64,000 bases of DNA, taken from assembly GCA_029339195.1 (NCBI GenBank), contig JAPTJF010000089.1, positions 1 to 64,000 of the forward strand, written 5' to 3'. Shown piece after piece: positions 13,001 to 24,380 of the stretch. The notes under the pieces are model-generated. The model worked only from the letters and a program-made list of their open reading frames with translations, did no database searches and had not been told where the DNA came from. The stretch comes from Micractinium sp. NFX-FRZ (Eukaryota > Chlorophyta > Trebouxiophyceae > Chlorellales > Chlorellaceae). The translations under genes and the position numbers were made by a program. Position 1 is the stretch's first letter, and every line of letters starts with the position of its first letter.

Positions 13001-16000
13001 GCCGCCGACCAGGTGCCTGGCCTGCTCAGCCAGACGCAATTTGCGCAGGTGCGTGAGTGTGCGCGGGTGGGGTGAGAGGAGTGTGGGGGCTGTCTGGCTG
13101 CCCGGGGACCGGGTGGTTCAATGGAGAGCCAGTGCACTGAAGATGCGCAGCTGCACCAGCTGCGTGCTTGCCTGCCCACTCCCCCACGCATGTCCCCTCC
13201 GCCTTGCCCTCCTCTGCACCTCTCCCGCCACCTTTCCTGTCTTTTCCAACCATGCTGTTTGGCAAGCAGGGCACCGTGCTTGACCCCAACCCCCCGCCCA
13301 GTTTTTGCAACTTTCTTTCTCCTGTCCCCACACCTCCCGCCGCTCCAGATCATCCTGCCCCCTCTCTTTGGCAAGCTGGACACCCTGCCCGACGGCGACC
13401 GTGAGCTGCTGCCCCTCCTGGAGTGCCTCACCCAGGTGGCGGCAAAAGTGGGCGCACAGAGCGAGCCCTTTGCCGCTGCCTGCTTCTTCCGCTGCATCGG
13501 GCTGGTGGAGCGGGCGGAGGCGGCGGGTGCCAGCGGGGCGCTGGACCCGGACGAGGCGGCAGAGTTCGTTGTGGGGGCGCTCGACCTGATCAGGTGCCTG
13601 GGTGCCTGGGGTGAGGTGTGGGGCGTGGGGTTGGGCAGGGTGCGGTGGAGCGGAAGGGCTGGAGCCGGACGAGGGAGCAGAGCTCAATTGGGTGAGGGGG
13701 GCTGGGCTTGGTTGGCTGGCTGGGGTGGCACATTAGAGGGAGGTGGTTTGCACAAGTGGCATAGTGCGTGTGTGGTTATGAGTGGGCAGGGTGCGGGGTT
13801 GTGTGTTGCTGCGCTGCTGCCTTGCGTGTTTGGCAAAACTATGTTTTCACTTGTGTGTCAGGGTGAGCTCACGTGGGAGGGGCGGACCTGCACGTGCTCC
13901 CGCTCCTGCTGCCCTTGCTGGCCCTGTCAGCCCGTAGACACATACGTGCCTACGGAAGCATCATCCCCTGCCGTTCTGTGCCGTTGACTCTCGCCTCATG
14001 TGCCTGCTGCCCTCCCCCGCTGCAGCGGCCTGGCCGAGGGGCTGGGTGTGAGCATAGAGAGCCTGGTGGGGCGGTCGCCGCTGCGAGACATCGTTGTGCG
14101 CGCCTGCAAGGTGGGTGGGTGGGGGTACTGGGCGGTGGATGGGCTTCTCATGGTTGGTACGTGGGCAGTTGAAATTTGGCCTTGAAGGGCAGGTTAATGC
14201 AATGTGGGGTTGCGTGTTGCAACGGTGAGGGAGGCCAGTGGAAGCTTGCTTGGGGGGAGGTTTCCAGGAGGAGGGGGAGCGAGGCAGGGTAGAAGGATGC
14301 GTCAGCGTGAAGACTCTGCACCAGTCCACCGTGCGGCGGCACCCCCGCCTTCCAGCCCATCCAGCTCCCGCCTGGCCCCGCCAGCCCTTGGCAGCCCATC
14401 CCATGCCAGGCCGTCCCTCCCCGCTATCGTACCTCCCCCACTCTCGACCCCAGCTCTTCCCTGCCTGCCCACCTGCCGTGCCCTGCCCGCCACCCGCCCT
14501 GCAGGACCCGGACGCCGAGACGCGGCAGAGCGGGTTTGCTCTGGTGGGGGACCTGGCCAAGGCGTGCGCCCCCCACATCAAGCCAGCTCTGGTGAGCCCC
14601 TCTGTGATCCTGTGATTCTGTGGGCGGTGGCCAGCTGGGTTGAGTGTGGGCAGCGGCATGTGGTGGCAGGCAGTGCAGGCGGCGATGGTTACCGTGCATG
14701 CGACGTGCTTGGCTGCCGTCTTCCTTGCCAATCCAGCCCGCGTCTGTGCCCTCCATTCCCTCTCTGCCTGCCCCACCACAGATCTTGACCTCACCCTCTT
14801 CTTACGCCTCCCTCCACTTTGTCACCTCTGCCTCACCCGACCGTCTTTCGCACTCGCCCACCCAGGCGACCTCATTTGCTCCCATCTACACACTCTGAAT
14901 GTCCTCCCTCCTCAACCCCCGACAACCCACCTGCTCCCCGCTCCCAGGCCGACCTCTTCCACTCTGCCCTCTACAACCTGGAGCCCAACATGATCAACCA
15001 GCGCACGCTGTCGGCCTGCAACAACGCCGCCTGGTGCATGGGTGAGTGGCGCGCATGCAGCCTGGGCGGCTGACCCCTGCCAGGGGGCTAAGACAGTTGG
15101 GCAGGCAGTTGGGAAGTACAGGTTCTCAAACAACAACCGCCATGCATGGCATGGTGTGGGAGATGGTGAGTGCCTGAGTTGATGCTGCAGGTGCCCATCT
15201 GGCGCTCCAACTCAGACTGGGCTTCACCCTGCATGCAAGCTGCAGCTCTGTTTACGCCCTTCATGCCCCCACCTCACCCACTGCTGCAGGCGAGCTGGCC
15301 ATCAAGTGCAGCGGCGAGGAGGTGAAGCCGTTTGCGCTGCCCGCGCTGGAGCGGCTGGCCACCATACTGCAGGTGGGTGGGTGTGGGTACAGATGGTGGG
15401 CGGTGCTGGTGGTGGTTAGGATGGAGGTGGGCCGCTGGCCTGCCCGCAAAGCAGGCGCCACCCACCTGCCTGTCGCCCTGCCAGTGCCATCTGCCAGTGC
15501 AAGCTTGCGTCTTGGGTGTGTGCTGCCGGACGTGCGCCCCCTCCTTAACGGTACCGCCTTACCGCCCTGCCCCTCTGCCGCCTTCGGTCCTACCGCCTAA
15601 TGGCGCGTCACGCCTCACCATCCCTCCGCCCTCCCTGCGCCCTCCCTCTCACCTCCCTCTCCTTCCCTCTGTCTGTGCCCCTTCTTGTTCCCCAGATGCC
15701 CAAGGGTGCCCTGCCTAGAAGCCTGGTGGAGAATGGGGCCATCACGCTGGGGCGCATCGCCTGGGTGTGCCCAGAGCCCCTGGCGCCGCACGCTGCCGCC
15801 TTCCTGGGGGCCTGGTGAGGCGGGGCCAAGGGATGGGGAGGGGTGAGGCCATGTTGAGCTGCGCGGCTTTGGGGCAGCTTGGGAGCAGCAGCAATCGTGC
15901 AGCTCAGCCCCACACTGTGCACATGTGCGCCTTGTTCACAGCACCTCCACCACCGCCCAGCCGCCCTCCCTAGCCTGCGCTGCTGTGCCGGCCGACCACT

Positions 16001-16824
16001 CCCTGACCATTCATTCCACACCGCCCTTGCCCTGGCCCTGTTCCCCTCTGTGCCGTGCAGGTGTGCTGCCCTACGCGGCATCCGTGACGACATTGAGAAG
16101 GAGCATGCATTCCTGGGGCTGTGCGCGGTGCTGAGGCTCAACCCGCAGGTGGGAGCATGCTGCAGGCGTGTGGTTGGGGGACCTGGGGGTTTGCTGGAAA
16201 GCGCTTGGGGTTGTGCGTGCTGCTGCGACCTAAACACGCACATGTGGGCAGTTGGGTTGTAACGCCTGGAACTGACGGAAGGGTGGGGGTGACAGCAGGG
16301 GGGTGCGTGGCGGTGCACCGTGTGCAGAGCCTGCATGTGCGGGTAGGGAGCGATGCAGCCCAACTTGCTGCCTATGACGCTGCCGCCCCGCCGCCTTACT
16401 TGTTGTCGTCACCCGCTTCGGGCTGCCCCGTCTGTCCCCATTCCCCCGTGCAGGGCGCCGGCAACTGCTTCCCGTCGCTGTGCGAGGCGATCGTGAGCTG
16501 GCGCCACGTGGGCTGCGAGGGCCTGCACAACGAGCTCATTCAGCTCATGCAGGTGATAAGCAGGCCACAAACGGGCGCCCCATGATGCGCACACGCGCTG
16601 CACCTGTTGCTTGCTGTGTGAGGCATACCACCGCAGCGTGCATGTACGTAGGCGTCCCTCACGCACACAAGGGGACGTGCTCACCTGCCGGTGCTCTTGC
16701 GTGGCCTCTCTTATACCTGCAGGGTTACAAGGCACAGTTGACGGGGATGGGGCAGTGGGACGCCGCCATGGCCAGCCTTGACCCGGCGGTGCGCCAGAAG
16801 CTCTGCGCCATGTGCCAGCTGTGA
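7082..16824 (+). CDS. TNPO1: Transportin-1 (karyopherin beta-2)
   Basis: Nuclear import receptor of the importin-beta family, built of HEAT repeats; it carries PY-NLS cargoes and releases them on Ran-GTP. I read 22 exons: 7082-7180, 7345-7437, 7864-8142, 8766-8968, 9389-9542, 9914-10039, 10383-10501, 10873-10979, 11405-11512, 11673-11796, 11987-12113, 12556-12663, 12953-13048, 13349-13593, 14026-14110, 14505-14591, 14948-15041, 15290-15372, 15696-15814, 16061-16148, 16454-16552, 16723-16824. They join in frame to 914 aa, close to the usual ~890. Family landmarks are FPDFNNYLAFI, AGLLLKNNVRLQYG, LEACEFW (here VEACEFW), the acidic H8 loop before MTWNLRRSSA, LLPIILPIVQ, RVQEAACGA, DRELLPLLECLTQV, SGLAEGLG, ENGAITLGRIAWVCPE and IRDDIEKEHAFLGLCAV. 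I chose the ATG giving MAQTGAWQP because the plant orthologue begins MAATAWQP. An ATG 17 codons upstream, in the same frame (7031), would give a protein starting MVW, as in animals. Confidence 0.95.
7576..7594. repeat. (GCAT)n microsatellite
   Basis: A short GCAT tetranucleotide run in the intron between the second and third exons of transportin-1. It is self-complementary. No function is suggested. Confidence 0.7.
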
Positions 16825-17694
16825 TGAGCTGGCGGTGGCTTAATGGCACCCATCCAATGGCACCCCTAACGGCTTGTCCGCTCCGTTATCTTCTTAGCAG
16901 CAGCAGCCCACTGCAAGGCGAGGGCTGCAGTGCCCACGCCTGGTGCGCGTGAGCTGACGGCCTGAGTTGCTACTCCTAGCACGCCTGCGGCCTGCCAGCC
17001 GCTGATCTCGCTTTCTTTTTCGAAGCTTCAACAATGCCAGCCACACACACTTCTAACAGCCGACAGCTTGATACCCCACTCTGCCCGCCGGCAGCCGACA
17101 GCCAACACTCTTGATACGCCTAACACTGCGCAGCACTGACACTCCTCTCCCTCCTACACATTTCGTTTCTTCCGTCGGTCAGCCAGCCCGTCCAACCCTC
17201 GTTGTTCGCTCGTTTGTTTTGCTCATTTGTTCGTTTGCATGCCGTGCTCGTCTTGTTGGGGTCTCTGGGCGTTTATTCTCTCCTCCCCGCCAGCTTTCCC
17301 TGTCCCCGCCAGCCTTCGCCAGCCCATGCTATCATCATCATGCAGCCTTCAGCCACATTTGAACTGTCTGCCTCCTCAGCTTGTAAGCTGTCATTCCTCA
17401 CTTGTCAGGGTGGCAGCAGTGTTCGGTACCGCACGTTACTGTCACTGCTACTTGTAGCGGTAGCGGTGCCGCACTGGCGCACCACCCTGCCTTTGCCGGT
17501 CTGTGCCGGTCCCGGCTGGTCCACGCTGGTTGCCGCTGGTCAACATAAGGAATGGTGGGGGCACTGCGCCGACACGCTGGTGCCGGGGCACAGTACGGGC
17601 TGCACTGCAGTGACATGTGATACGCATGCTGATGCGGCCAGTGCGGCAGCTGCTTCAGTGAGCTTGTGGCCCATTGCCAAGATGTCAGGCGGTT

Positions 17695-18003
17695 TGTGCT
17701 GCTTCTGGCCGGTTTCTGCCGGTTCCTGCCGGTTCGTGCCGGTTTGTTCTGGACGGGGCTCGTTGTCGCTGACCGAGCGGCTGGTGGGAGGGGAGACCGC
17801 CGCACTCCCGCCCCAGCCCCCACAGCCAACCTGTTGTGCCCTGCTTGTTCCTGCCTGTCCTAGCTGGTCTGTGCCGAATTGTGCTGGTTCTGGCCGGTTC
17901 CTGCCGGTTCGTGCCGGTTTGTTCTGGATGGGGCTCATTGTCGCTGCGTGCCGCCGGTCAGAGGGCAGACCGCCAGCCCCCCGCCTCAGCCCCCACTGCC
18001 GCC
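17695..18003. repeat. Duplicated CCGGTT-rich unit
   Basis: Two copies of a roughly 125-base unit occupy about 17695-17830 and 17880-18003. Each begins with runs of GCCGGTT(C/T)CTGCCGGTT, passes through GTTCTGGA(C/T)GGGGCTC(G/A)TTG and ends in GCAGACCGCC-like sequence followed by CAGCCCCCAC. A weaker relative of the TGCCGGT motif lies just upstream at about 17490-17540. It resembles decaying satellite or transposon-derived sequence. Confidence 0.65.
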
Positions 18004-18672
18004 TCTGCTGGCCCCGCGCACTGCACTATCCTGCCCGACCGCCGGCACGCCCTCGCCGTAGTCCTGAAGGCCAAATGTTTGAGGGGCATCCTCTAAGAAC
18101 TGCACCCAGCCCTGGCGTCCTGGCGCTGAATCAGTACCTGGCGGCATCGTCTGCCGCCCAGGAGGTGCAACCGCAGCGCTCCATCTTTGCACCTCCGGAA
18201 CTGCCCTGCCTGTAGCGTCATTAAGGCTGTGCACTTGCAGAGACCGTGGCGGCGGCATTAGTACGCGTTTTGCCCTAGTGAACAGCCTGAGACAGCAGCC
18301 GTGAGCTGCTTGCAACAGTAGCAGTCGTGCCCCGGGGGCGCCGCCACCCGCTGCCCTCGGGGCGAGGTTGTGGCAACATTAAGCAGACCCATGGGCGGTA
18401 CCCTTGCAACAAAGCACCTTTGCTGCTGCAGCATGAGTGGATCAGGGCTGGATGAAGGTACAGGTTTGGTGTGCAGCTATGGCTGCCCTGCTCCTTGCTC
18501 TCACGCCGTGTCCTCGCTTTGCATGATGCGCCGCTACGTCCTCTTTCACGCCGCTTGCCCCAACCAACTTCCACATGCTCGGCCCAGGCGGTGCGTAAAC
18601 CACTCAGCTGCATCGTCTTCCTGGAACTCAGTACAGCATGACCGAAGCCGTCCAACCAGGTCGCTCTCTTGT

Positions 18673-18677
18673 TTACA
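18673..18677 (-). terminator. Candidate UGUAA polyadenylation signal
   Basis: TTACA on the plus strand is TGTAA on the minus strand. It lies about 140 bases downstream of the stop of the minus-strand coiled-coil gene, within the expected range for a chlorophyte poly(A) signal. Confidence 0.4.
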
Positions 18678-18814
18678 TTCCGCGTTGTCGGCTCAGGACA
18701 GGCAGTCACAGCTTGAGATCTAGCGCAGGCAGGGGAGATGTTGGCATGAGAAGCGTCCAGCAATGGGGAGGGTTTCGGTTAGTGGCCTCATACGCCTACA
18801 CGCTGTCAATGGCA

Positions 18815-21800
18815 TCAGCTGTCGGGTGTGGGGATGGCCAGGTCCTCAAACACCTCTGCTGGCGGCGAGGCGGTTGCGCTCAGGACCACAGCCACGGCCA
18901 TGCGCAGCTCCCTCAGGGCCAGTGTGAGCTGCCGGCTGCGGGGCACCGCCGCCAGCACTGCCAGCGGGTGCGCAGTGGCTGCCTGCCTCAGGCTGGTGAT
19001 GAGCTTGTTCACGCCCCCCTCCTTGGCCGCCTGCTTGGAGCTGGCCCCCTGCTGGTTGGCCGCCTGCCACACCTGCAGCAGCGCAGCCACCAGGTGGCTG
19101 CTGCTGGCCGCCGCCAGGCAGTCCCCAACCTCTGCGAACAGATCGCTGCGGCCGCTCATGTCTGTGAGCAGCTCCCCGTAGCCGTGCTGCCGCATGATGA
19201 AGATGCCGGCGCGCCGGCAGTGGGTGGGGTTGCCCTGCAGCGCCGGGTCCAGCAGCCCTGCCAGCCGCACAAACAGTACCTCACCCTTCTGCAGGGCGGT
19301 CCCCCGGCGGACGGCAAAGCGGTGGCCTGCATCCCAGCACACCAGCCTCTGCGGTGGGGGAGGAGGGGACGGCAGAGGAGTGAAGTGCTGCCAGGATGGG
19401 TCCGCACGCACCAGATGTAGATTGCGCTACTGCACTAGTAAACGAACAAGCATGCTCTCGCACGCCCAGATGAATCACAGCCTCTCCCGCGTCCCTACCT
19501 TGCTCCCCGCCTTGCCCCCTGCATGCCACACCCTGCCTTGCATCCCACACCCTGCCTGTCGCTCCCCCTCTCACCAGCGCAGCACGCAGCTTGTTTGCGA
19601 TGTCCAGGGAGATGGGCAGCGTGAGGCACAGGGCCTGCTGCAGATGCGGGCAGGTTTCATTCTTGAAAGCAACCTTCTCCCAGCTATGCTGTGTCTGATG
19701 CTGCCCCACAGGCGCTGATGCTACCAGGGGCTGCGGGCCGCCCGCTGACCCTGCCTGCTGCCGGGCTCCTGCTGCACCTGCGACCTGCTGCCGTAGTGCG
19801 GCGGCGTGCGGTGCCGGGGGAGGCAGCGCGCCCGCTGCCACCGCTCCTGCCTCATCTGCAGTCCCTGCAGCCGCCTGTGCCGCCCCCGCGTCACGCCGTA
19901 GCTGTGGCACAGCCACTGCCGCGCCTCCGCTGCTTGCTGCTCCTGCTGCTGCTGCCACCTCTCCCTCGTCTGCTGCCCACGCCTCGGCTGCAGCCTCTGC
20001 AGCTGCCTCCGCTGTCCCTGCGACCTGCTGCTCCAGCTGAAGTGGCATGGCGGCCGGTGTTGCTCTGCTGCCTGCACTGCGGTTGGTGGAGGAGGCCGTG
20101 CGGCTGCCAGAGGCGACATGGGAGGTGGCCCTAGTGCCGGCACGCAAGCTGCCAGCCTGGCTGCTGCCAGATGCCTGCAGAAGGGGGAAGGGGAGGGGAG
20201 GGGGCACAGTGCATGAGCAAGATGAGGCCACGCCTCCCAGCGTGGGTTGGGAGCCCAAAGTCGAGGGCAAAACGGTGCCCTGAAGCTGAGTGCCAGCTTC
20301 GTAACCAGCTGCAGGCAGATAGGCCGCGGGCGGTGCCCGCGACGCAGTGGGCGCCGCAATACTTCGCTGGTGATTGCATGCTGGCAGTCAAGGTCAGAGA
20401 GGAGGGAGGTTGTGTGTTGCAGGAAACAGATGACAAGGATGCCTCGCTGCAGGCATGGGGCTGGTGAAATAGGCATTGGCTACTGCTTCGCTTGCTGCAC
20501 ACTGCTGGGATAGCGCCGCCAGCGCCCACCTGTTGAACCTGCACCCCCACCCACCTGCCGGCCAGCCACCGCTTGCCCAGTGCTGTCCCGCAGCTGAGTC
20601 TCCAGCGATGCCACCTGGTCACGCAGCGCCTCCTTCCCCTCGCGGCTCTGCTGTGGGCAGGTGGGTGAGTCTAAGATGTGAAGTGAGCTCTTTGCGTGCA
20701 AAAGGGTTAGCCTAAAGTGGGTCCTGAGTGTGCGCCGAAGGGCAGGAGGGAGCTGCCGAGTGCATGGCACTGCCACGCAGGGGCCTGCAAGGGTGAACAT
20801 GCCCGTGGATGGGGGGAGCAGCGCTTAGCAGGGGAGCAGGGCCGGGCTTCAGTCAGCCGCCCCGACACACACAGGCCTTTGCAGCCGAATCCTCAACCTT
20901 CAAATCCCACTCTCTTGCAACCCCATCCGTAGAATCACTGCCCACCCACCTGCCCGCGGGCCACCTCTTGCTGCAGCGCAGCCTTCTCCTCCGTGAGGCG
21001 CTGGACCTCTGCCTGTTGAGAGAGGAAGGGATGGTGGGGAACGGTTGAGCAGGGGAAAAGCAGGTGGGTGGCTGTACAGGCAGCCCAGCTAGGGCAGCAG
21101 CGGTGCCCAGGGCAGTACAGGCCACCCGCTTGTACAGCGCACAGCGGGGGTGGCATGTGGCCTGGCACTCTGCTGTGCATGCTGGCCTGGCGCCATTCGC
21201 CGCAACCCTTCTTGCCCAAATCGAGTCCGCCTCAATCCCTCACTTGTCCCGCCCCTCCTGGTCCTGTCCCCACTACATGGCTTTCCCACCCAAACCAAAG
21301 CGTGGCCCCGCTCACCCGCCAGCTAGCCTCGACCCATGTGACCTGCTCCCGCAGCGCGCACTCCTCCGCCTGGTAGCGCTTGCCCTCAACCTGTGGGAGA
21401 GGCAGGCACGTTATGGCGGGGCAGCGGTTAAGAACAGGGAAAGCAGGTGGGCGGTGGTTGCAAGCGCCTGCCCAAGGCATGAGCTGCCAGCAGGAATAAG
21501 CAGGACAGGCTGCCCTGCTGCTGGGTGCTGGGAAGCAGAAGGTGCAGTTCTAAACTGCACCCCAGCAGTACCACCCACGCGGCAATTGAACATTCAGCCT
21601 GGCTGGCGCTCTGCGCACCCGCGTGCTGCCTGCCCACTGTGCCATCCCGCTCTCCGCCCCGCTCATCCTTAGCGCCACATCATCCAATCACCCCTCTCCA
21701 ACAGCCCTCACCCCCGGGCTCACCTGCAGGTCCGCCACCATGCGCTCCGACGCCTCCAGTTTCTGCCCCATGTCAAGCAGCAGGCGCTGGTTCTTCTCCG

Positions 21801-24075
21801 CCGCAGCTGCCGCCTGCACAGAGGGTGCGGGGGAAGGCTTGGAGGGGGGCCAGCGCGCGCGCCCCCGGCATGCAGGGCTGCTTTGCACAAGCAGTCCTCG
21901 CACTAAAGCGGGTGCTTCACTCTTGTGGGTGCTGCACCCTTGTGGCACTACTGGTATGCATAGGCAGTAGGCATGCATATCACCCACTAATGCCCCACCC
22001 TGCCACCCCGGACCTACCCTTGCCCCCTCCCTTCCCCCCACGCCAGCACCCACTGGCCCATCACAAGCCAGGTCTTTTTTCACCTTCTCAAGTTCGTCAT
22101 CTGCCTTCTCCAGCTCGCCCCGCAGCTGCGCCTCGATCGTGGTCACCTGGCAGGGGACAGCGGGGTAAGTGAGCGGGCAGAGGTGAGCTGGGTGCTGCAG
22201 GTGAGTCAGCCTGCGCGACTGCAGTAACCTCCAGCACCCAGCAGCTAAATTCACCCATAACCATGTGCTGGCAGCCATCGTGACCGCGCACAATGCTAGC
22301 CGCAACAAGCCATCCCAGCCCGCTGGCACACCACCCACATACGGCCCTGCCCACCTGTTGGGACAGCGCGCGGCCCCTGCTGCGGCCTGCCGCCTCCAGC
22401 TGCTTCTCCAGTTCCTGAATGCAATCCTCTGCCTCCGCATTCCGCAGCTGCAGAGTGTGGGACAGAGTGGGGTGGGTGCACATTGGTGAGGAGCGTGAGC
22501 GGGGCACTGTGACGGGTGCTAACGCTTGAAAGTACCCCCGTGCACCCCCCCCTCCAGTGCGAGCAGCGGCGCGTGCATGTATAAGCAGGCGGCACTTCTG
22601 ACATCCCACAGAGCACTCCCCTGCCTTACTTGCGAGGTGACCTTCTCCAGCAAATGTGTACCGCATTTTGCTACCCTGTAACCACGCTGACCTGCTGCTA
22701 ATCTCTGATGCCCCCTGCAAGCCCTCTCCGCACTGTTTATACACACTTTTTGATGTGCACCCACTTGCCCATGCACCCAACACACAGATGCGGGGGCCGC
22801 TCACCCGCCGTCTGGCCACCTCCCGGTTGAGATCCTCCACCTTCTGTGTCAGCTCCTCCACTGTGATCTGCAAGGTTTTGGGGTGCAGGCAAGATGCACA
22901 TCAAGAAGTGCTTGGGAAGAGGGTAACAGAAAGAGGCATGCTGCAGGCCTTCAGCATGCACAGTGCTGGCATATGCATCAGGGGGCAAACAGGAGAGGCA
23001 TGAAAGGGAGCAGGGCTATGCTGGAATGTGAAGGAATCGGGTCAGTCGGACTGAGCATGCAGCCCTGGGCCGGCTGCCCATTCCGCAAGTCGCGCAGCTC
23101 CTCACCCTTGCCGCCAAACGCCTTTTGACCCCCGGGCTGCCACCCGCTAACCGGCCTGGTCAGCAGACTCCCCGCGTCTGCCAGCCACGCCAAACCACAC
23201 ACAAGCTACCTCTGTCACACACAAGCTACCTCTGTTGTGCCCCACCTGCTGGCGAGCAATGGTGCTGTGCGCTGCTGCCAGGTCTTGCTGGGCAACGTCA
23301 AATTGCTCCTTGGCATCCTCCCCCGCTTGGAGCGCCTGAGCACAGGCCAGGGGGGCAGATGCGGGTGCTGCTCTTCTGTGAGTGCTGCCCACATGGGTGC
23401 TGTTCTTCTGTGGGTGCTGCCCACACGTGCGCGGTGCTCTACCGGAAGGTGCTTTCAAAACTGCTGGCAGCAGCTACCCTGCCGCTCTGACACTGTGGCC
23501 CAACACCTTACTCCGTTCTCTCCGCCCGCCCTGCCAGATGCCCCTGCAGCAGCAGCCTCACCTGTGTCAGCTGCTCCTCCAGCTCCTGCATCCGCTCCCC
23601 CGCGTTCTTGCACGTGCCGCCCTGCAGGGAGCAGGCAGGGCGGATGGGCTGCTACCAGCAACAGGCGGCGGCTCGAACCGCAGGACCGCAACCCTTGCTC
23701 CACCCCACCCGCCCAGCATCTGCACCGCTGGCGCTTAACACCCAACCAGCTCTCAATGCAGCCGGTACTTGCCGACGCACCCAGCACCCACGTTGCCGAC
23801 GCCTGCCTTACCTGGCCGCTGGAGATGCTGCGGCGTGCACCGCCGCCGCTGCTGCCGCCACTGCTGGTGGTGCTGCCTGAAGAGGCGCTGCTGTCCACCC
23901 CCACGCCCCATAGCCTGCCCACAGCTCCTGGTGCCACCGCCTCCCGCATTCTCTGCAAACAATTAGGCCCCAATGAGCTCCCCGAGCTCTGTGGGCTGTC
24001 TGCGCTGGGGCGAGGCGGCGGCGGCACCTCTCCGGCGAAAAGCCCCTCCCACCAAGGAGGCACTTCACGCTGCAT
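18815..24075 (-). CDS. Long coiled-coil protein, function unknown
   Basis: I do not recognise the family. Twelve exons join in frame to 706 aa: 24075-23812, 23621-23562, 23335-23246, 22867-22805, 22447-22355, 22146-22054, 21813-21724, 21390-21316, 21012-20950, 20650-20555, 20174-19575, 19348-18815. Every exon length is a multiple of three, so all introns are phase 0. Residues 1-88 are Ser/Gly/Pro-rich. Residues about 89-329 are nine short exons of heptad-like coiled coil (for example ERMQELEEQLTQ, ELEKADDELEKVKKD, RLTEEKAALQQEVARG). Exon 11 is Ala/Gln-rich. The C-terminal ~180 residues form a helical domain (LVCWDAGHRFAVRRG, GIFIMRQHGYGELLTDMS, AVLAAVPRSRQLTLALREL) that may be a folded adaptor domain. 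The start is the ATG reading MQREVPPWWEGLF. It is head-to-head with the gene at 24381. Structural, cytoskeletal or scaffold roles are possible but unproven. Confidence 0.7.
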
Positions 24076-24380
24076 TGCCTTGCGCCCTTCCCGCTGTCCG
24101 TTGATAGGCCCCAAGAATGCGGGAGCAGCAGCAACTGCGGCGCTCGCTTAGTGGCCGAGCGTTGTGCGCAGAGCGGGAAACAGGGGTTGTGCACCTGAGT
24201 GCGCCGGCAGGGCCAGAGTGGAATTGATGCACCGCGCCCTGCAAGCTCGATAAATGCTGCAACAAGAAACGGGAGCCGAGGTGCATGAGCGTGCCTAGTC
24301 AGCTTGGGATCGTTCCTTCTCTCTGGACCAGAGTCTGGTCCTGCTGCTGGCTGCTTTAACCTAAGGCGTACTGGGTGGCG
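24076..24380. promoter_or_regulatory. Divergent intergenic region of two unknown genes
   Basis: There are 305 bases between the start codons of the minus-strand coiled-coil gene and the plus-strand gene at 24381. Both promoters must lie here or overlap the 5' ends. No specific element was identified. Confidence 0.5.

Larger units (their letters stand above)
16825..18814. other. Convergent intergenic region with repeats
   Basis: This lies between the stop of transportin-1 and the stop of the minus-strand coiled-coil gene, so both 3' untranslated regions fall in it. A TGTAA at 17382-17386 could end the transportin transcript, which would give a long 3' untranslated region of about 560 bases. 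Long open frames in 17202-18215 run through a repeated CCGGTT-rich block and show no family similarity or splice structure, so I do not call a gene. Confidence 0.6.

Noticed and set aside
17202..18215. 337-codon plus-strand open frame in the transportin downstream region
   Set aside because: It runs through the CCGGTT-rich duplicated unit, has no recognisable domain and ends in unrelated sequence. The high GC makes long chance frames common here.
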